A stretch of DNA of 24,864 nt from CAYUYV01 sp050331455 (lineage in GTDB: Bacteria > Pseudomonadota > Alphaproteobacteria > JAJFIK01), in NCBI GenBank assembly GCA_050331455.1, contig JBHJGV010000093.1, forward strand, positions 1-24,864, in the 5' to 3' direction. The position numbers were made by a program, and so were the translations under genes. The notes under the pieces were generated by a model. It was given only the letters and a program-made list of their open reading frames with translations. It ran no database searches and had not been told where the DNA came from. Shown here piece by piece: positions 24,758-24,864 of the stretch. The first letter of the stretch is position 1; every line of letters begins with the position of its first letter.

Positions 24758-24841
24758 CGACCGGTCCCCACCATTGCCGTCGCGGCGCCCCCCCCAGGCG
24801 CGCCGCGGCGCCCGGCAAGATCCGGCGCGCGGAGACAGACG

Positions 24842-24864
24842 ATGCGGCAGCCAATCTTCCACGC
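24842..24864 (+). CDS. 5' end of a downstream gene (partial)
   Basis: ATG at 24842 is preceded by GGAG with seven bases between, and seven codons (MRQPIFH) remain before the edge. It lies 84 bases after the MoxR stop on the same strand. MoxR genes are usually followed by a VWA-domain (CoxE-like) gene, but these few residues neither support nor exclude that. Confidence 0.4.

Noticed and set aside
21212..24862. 1216-codon open frame on the minus strand
   Set aside because: It runs antisense through the TPR-glycosyltransferase and MoxR genes, which have clear domains and ribosome-binding sites. Its product is low-complexity and without motifs. Long antisense frames are expected where coding third positions are GC-rich.

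Overview
This is a high-GC chromosomal window from an alphaproteobacterium. No rRNA, tRNA, insertion sequence, phage gene or CRISPR array was seen. The alphaproteobacterial call rests on four things: an HdaA-type DnaA paralogue next to ppk and ppx, a divergent purM-purN pair, the FlbT/FlaF flagellin regulators, and short flagellins of the Caulobacter type. A large TonB-dependent receptor with a VIVITGSRI box fits a lineage rich in such receptors (sphingomonad, Hyphomonas-like or Kordiimonas-like), but I cannot place it further.

Layout. Positions 1-256 hold the 3' end of an unidentified + gene. A minus-strand cluster follows (6556 to 302): DUF2066 secreted protein, hdaA, ppk1, ppx. DUF2066/hdaA and ppk/ppx each share a 4-base GTGA stop/start overlap. 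Divergent from it are purM and purN (6718-8512), two steps of de novo purine synthesis. Next come a TonB-dependent receptor (8938-12057) with a very strong terminator, an amidinotransferase/DDAH-like enzyme (12417-13268), and the minus-strand genes ettA, msrC (free methionine-R-sulfoxide reductase) and a GGDEF(degenerate)-EAL protein.

The right third is a flagellar filament locus. On the minus strand lie flbT, flaF, two paralogous flagellins and flaG. On the plus strand, divergent from flbT, is a TPR-glycosyltransferase protein resembling Caulobacter FlmG, which modifies flagellins. Each flagellin has its own textbook sigma-54 promoter (GG-N10-GC). Each leader starts with a related CGGGC..AAAAGG..C element at the same distance from the promoter, which makes it a candidate post-transcriptional target of FlbT. 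So transcription (sigma-54), leader-level control (FlbT/FlaF), export and glycosylation (TPR-GT) of flagellin seem to be encoded side by side. The c-di-GMP phosphodiesterase candidate next door may link to motility. The window ends with a MoxR-family AAA+ ATPase and the first codons of another gene.

Several intergenic regions carry short perfect or near-perfect tandem duplications, most strikingly three different ones within about 200 bases downstream of flaF. Start sites were moved from the longest frames to ribosome-binding-site-supported codons for ppk, the DUF2066 gene, purM, the receptor, msrC, the EAL gene, flbT, the TPR-GT gene and the MoxR gene.
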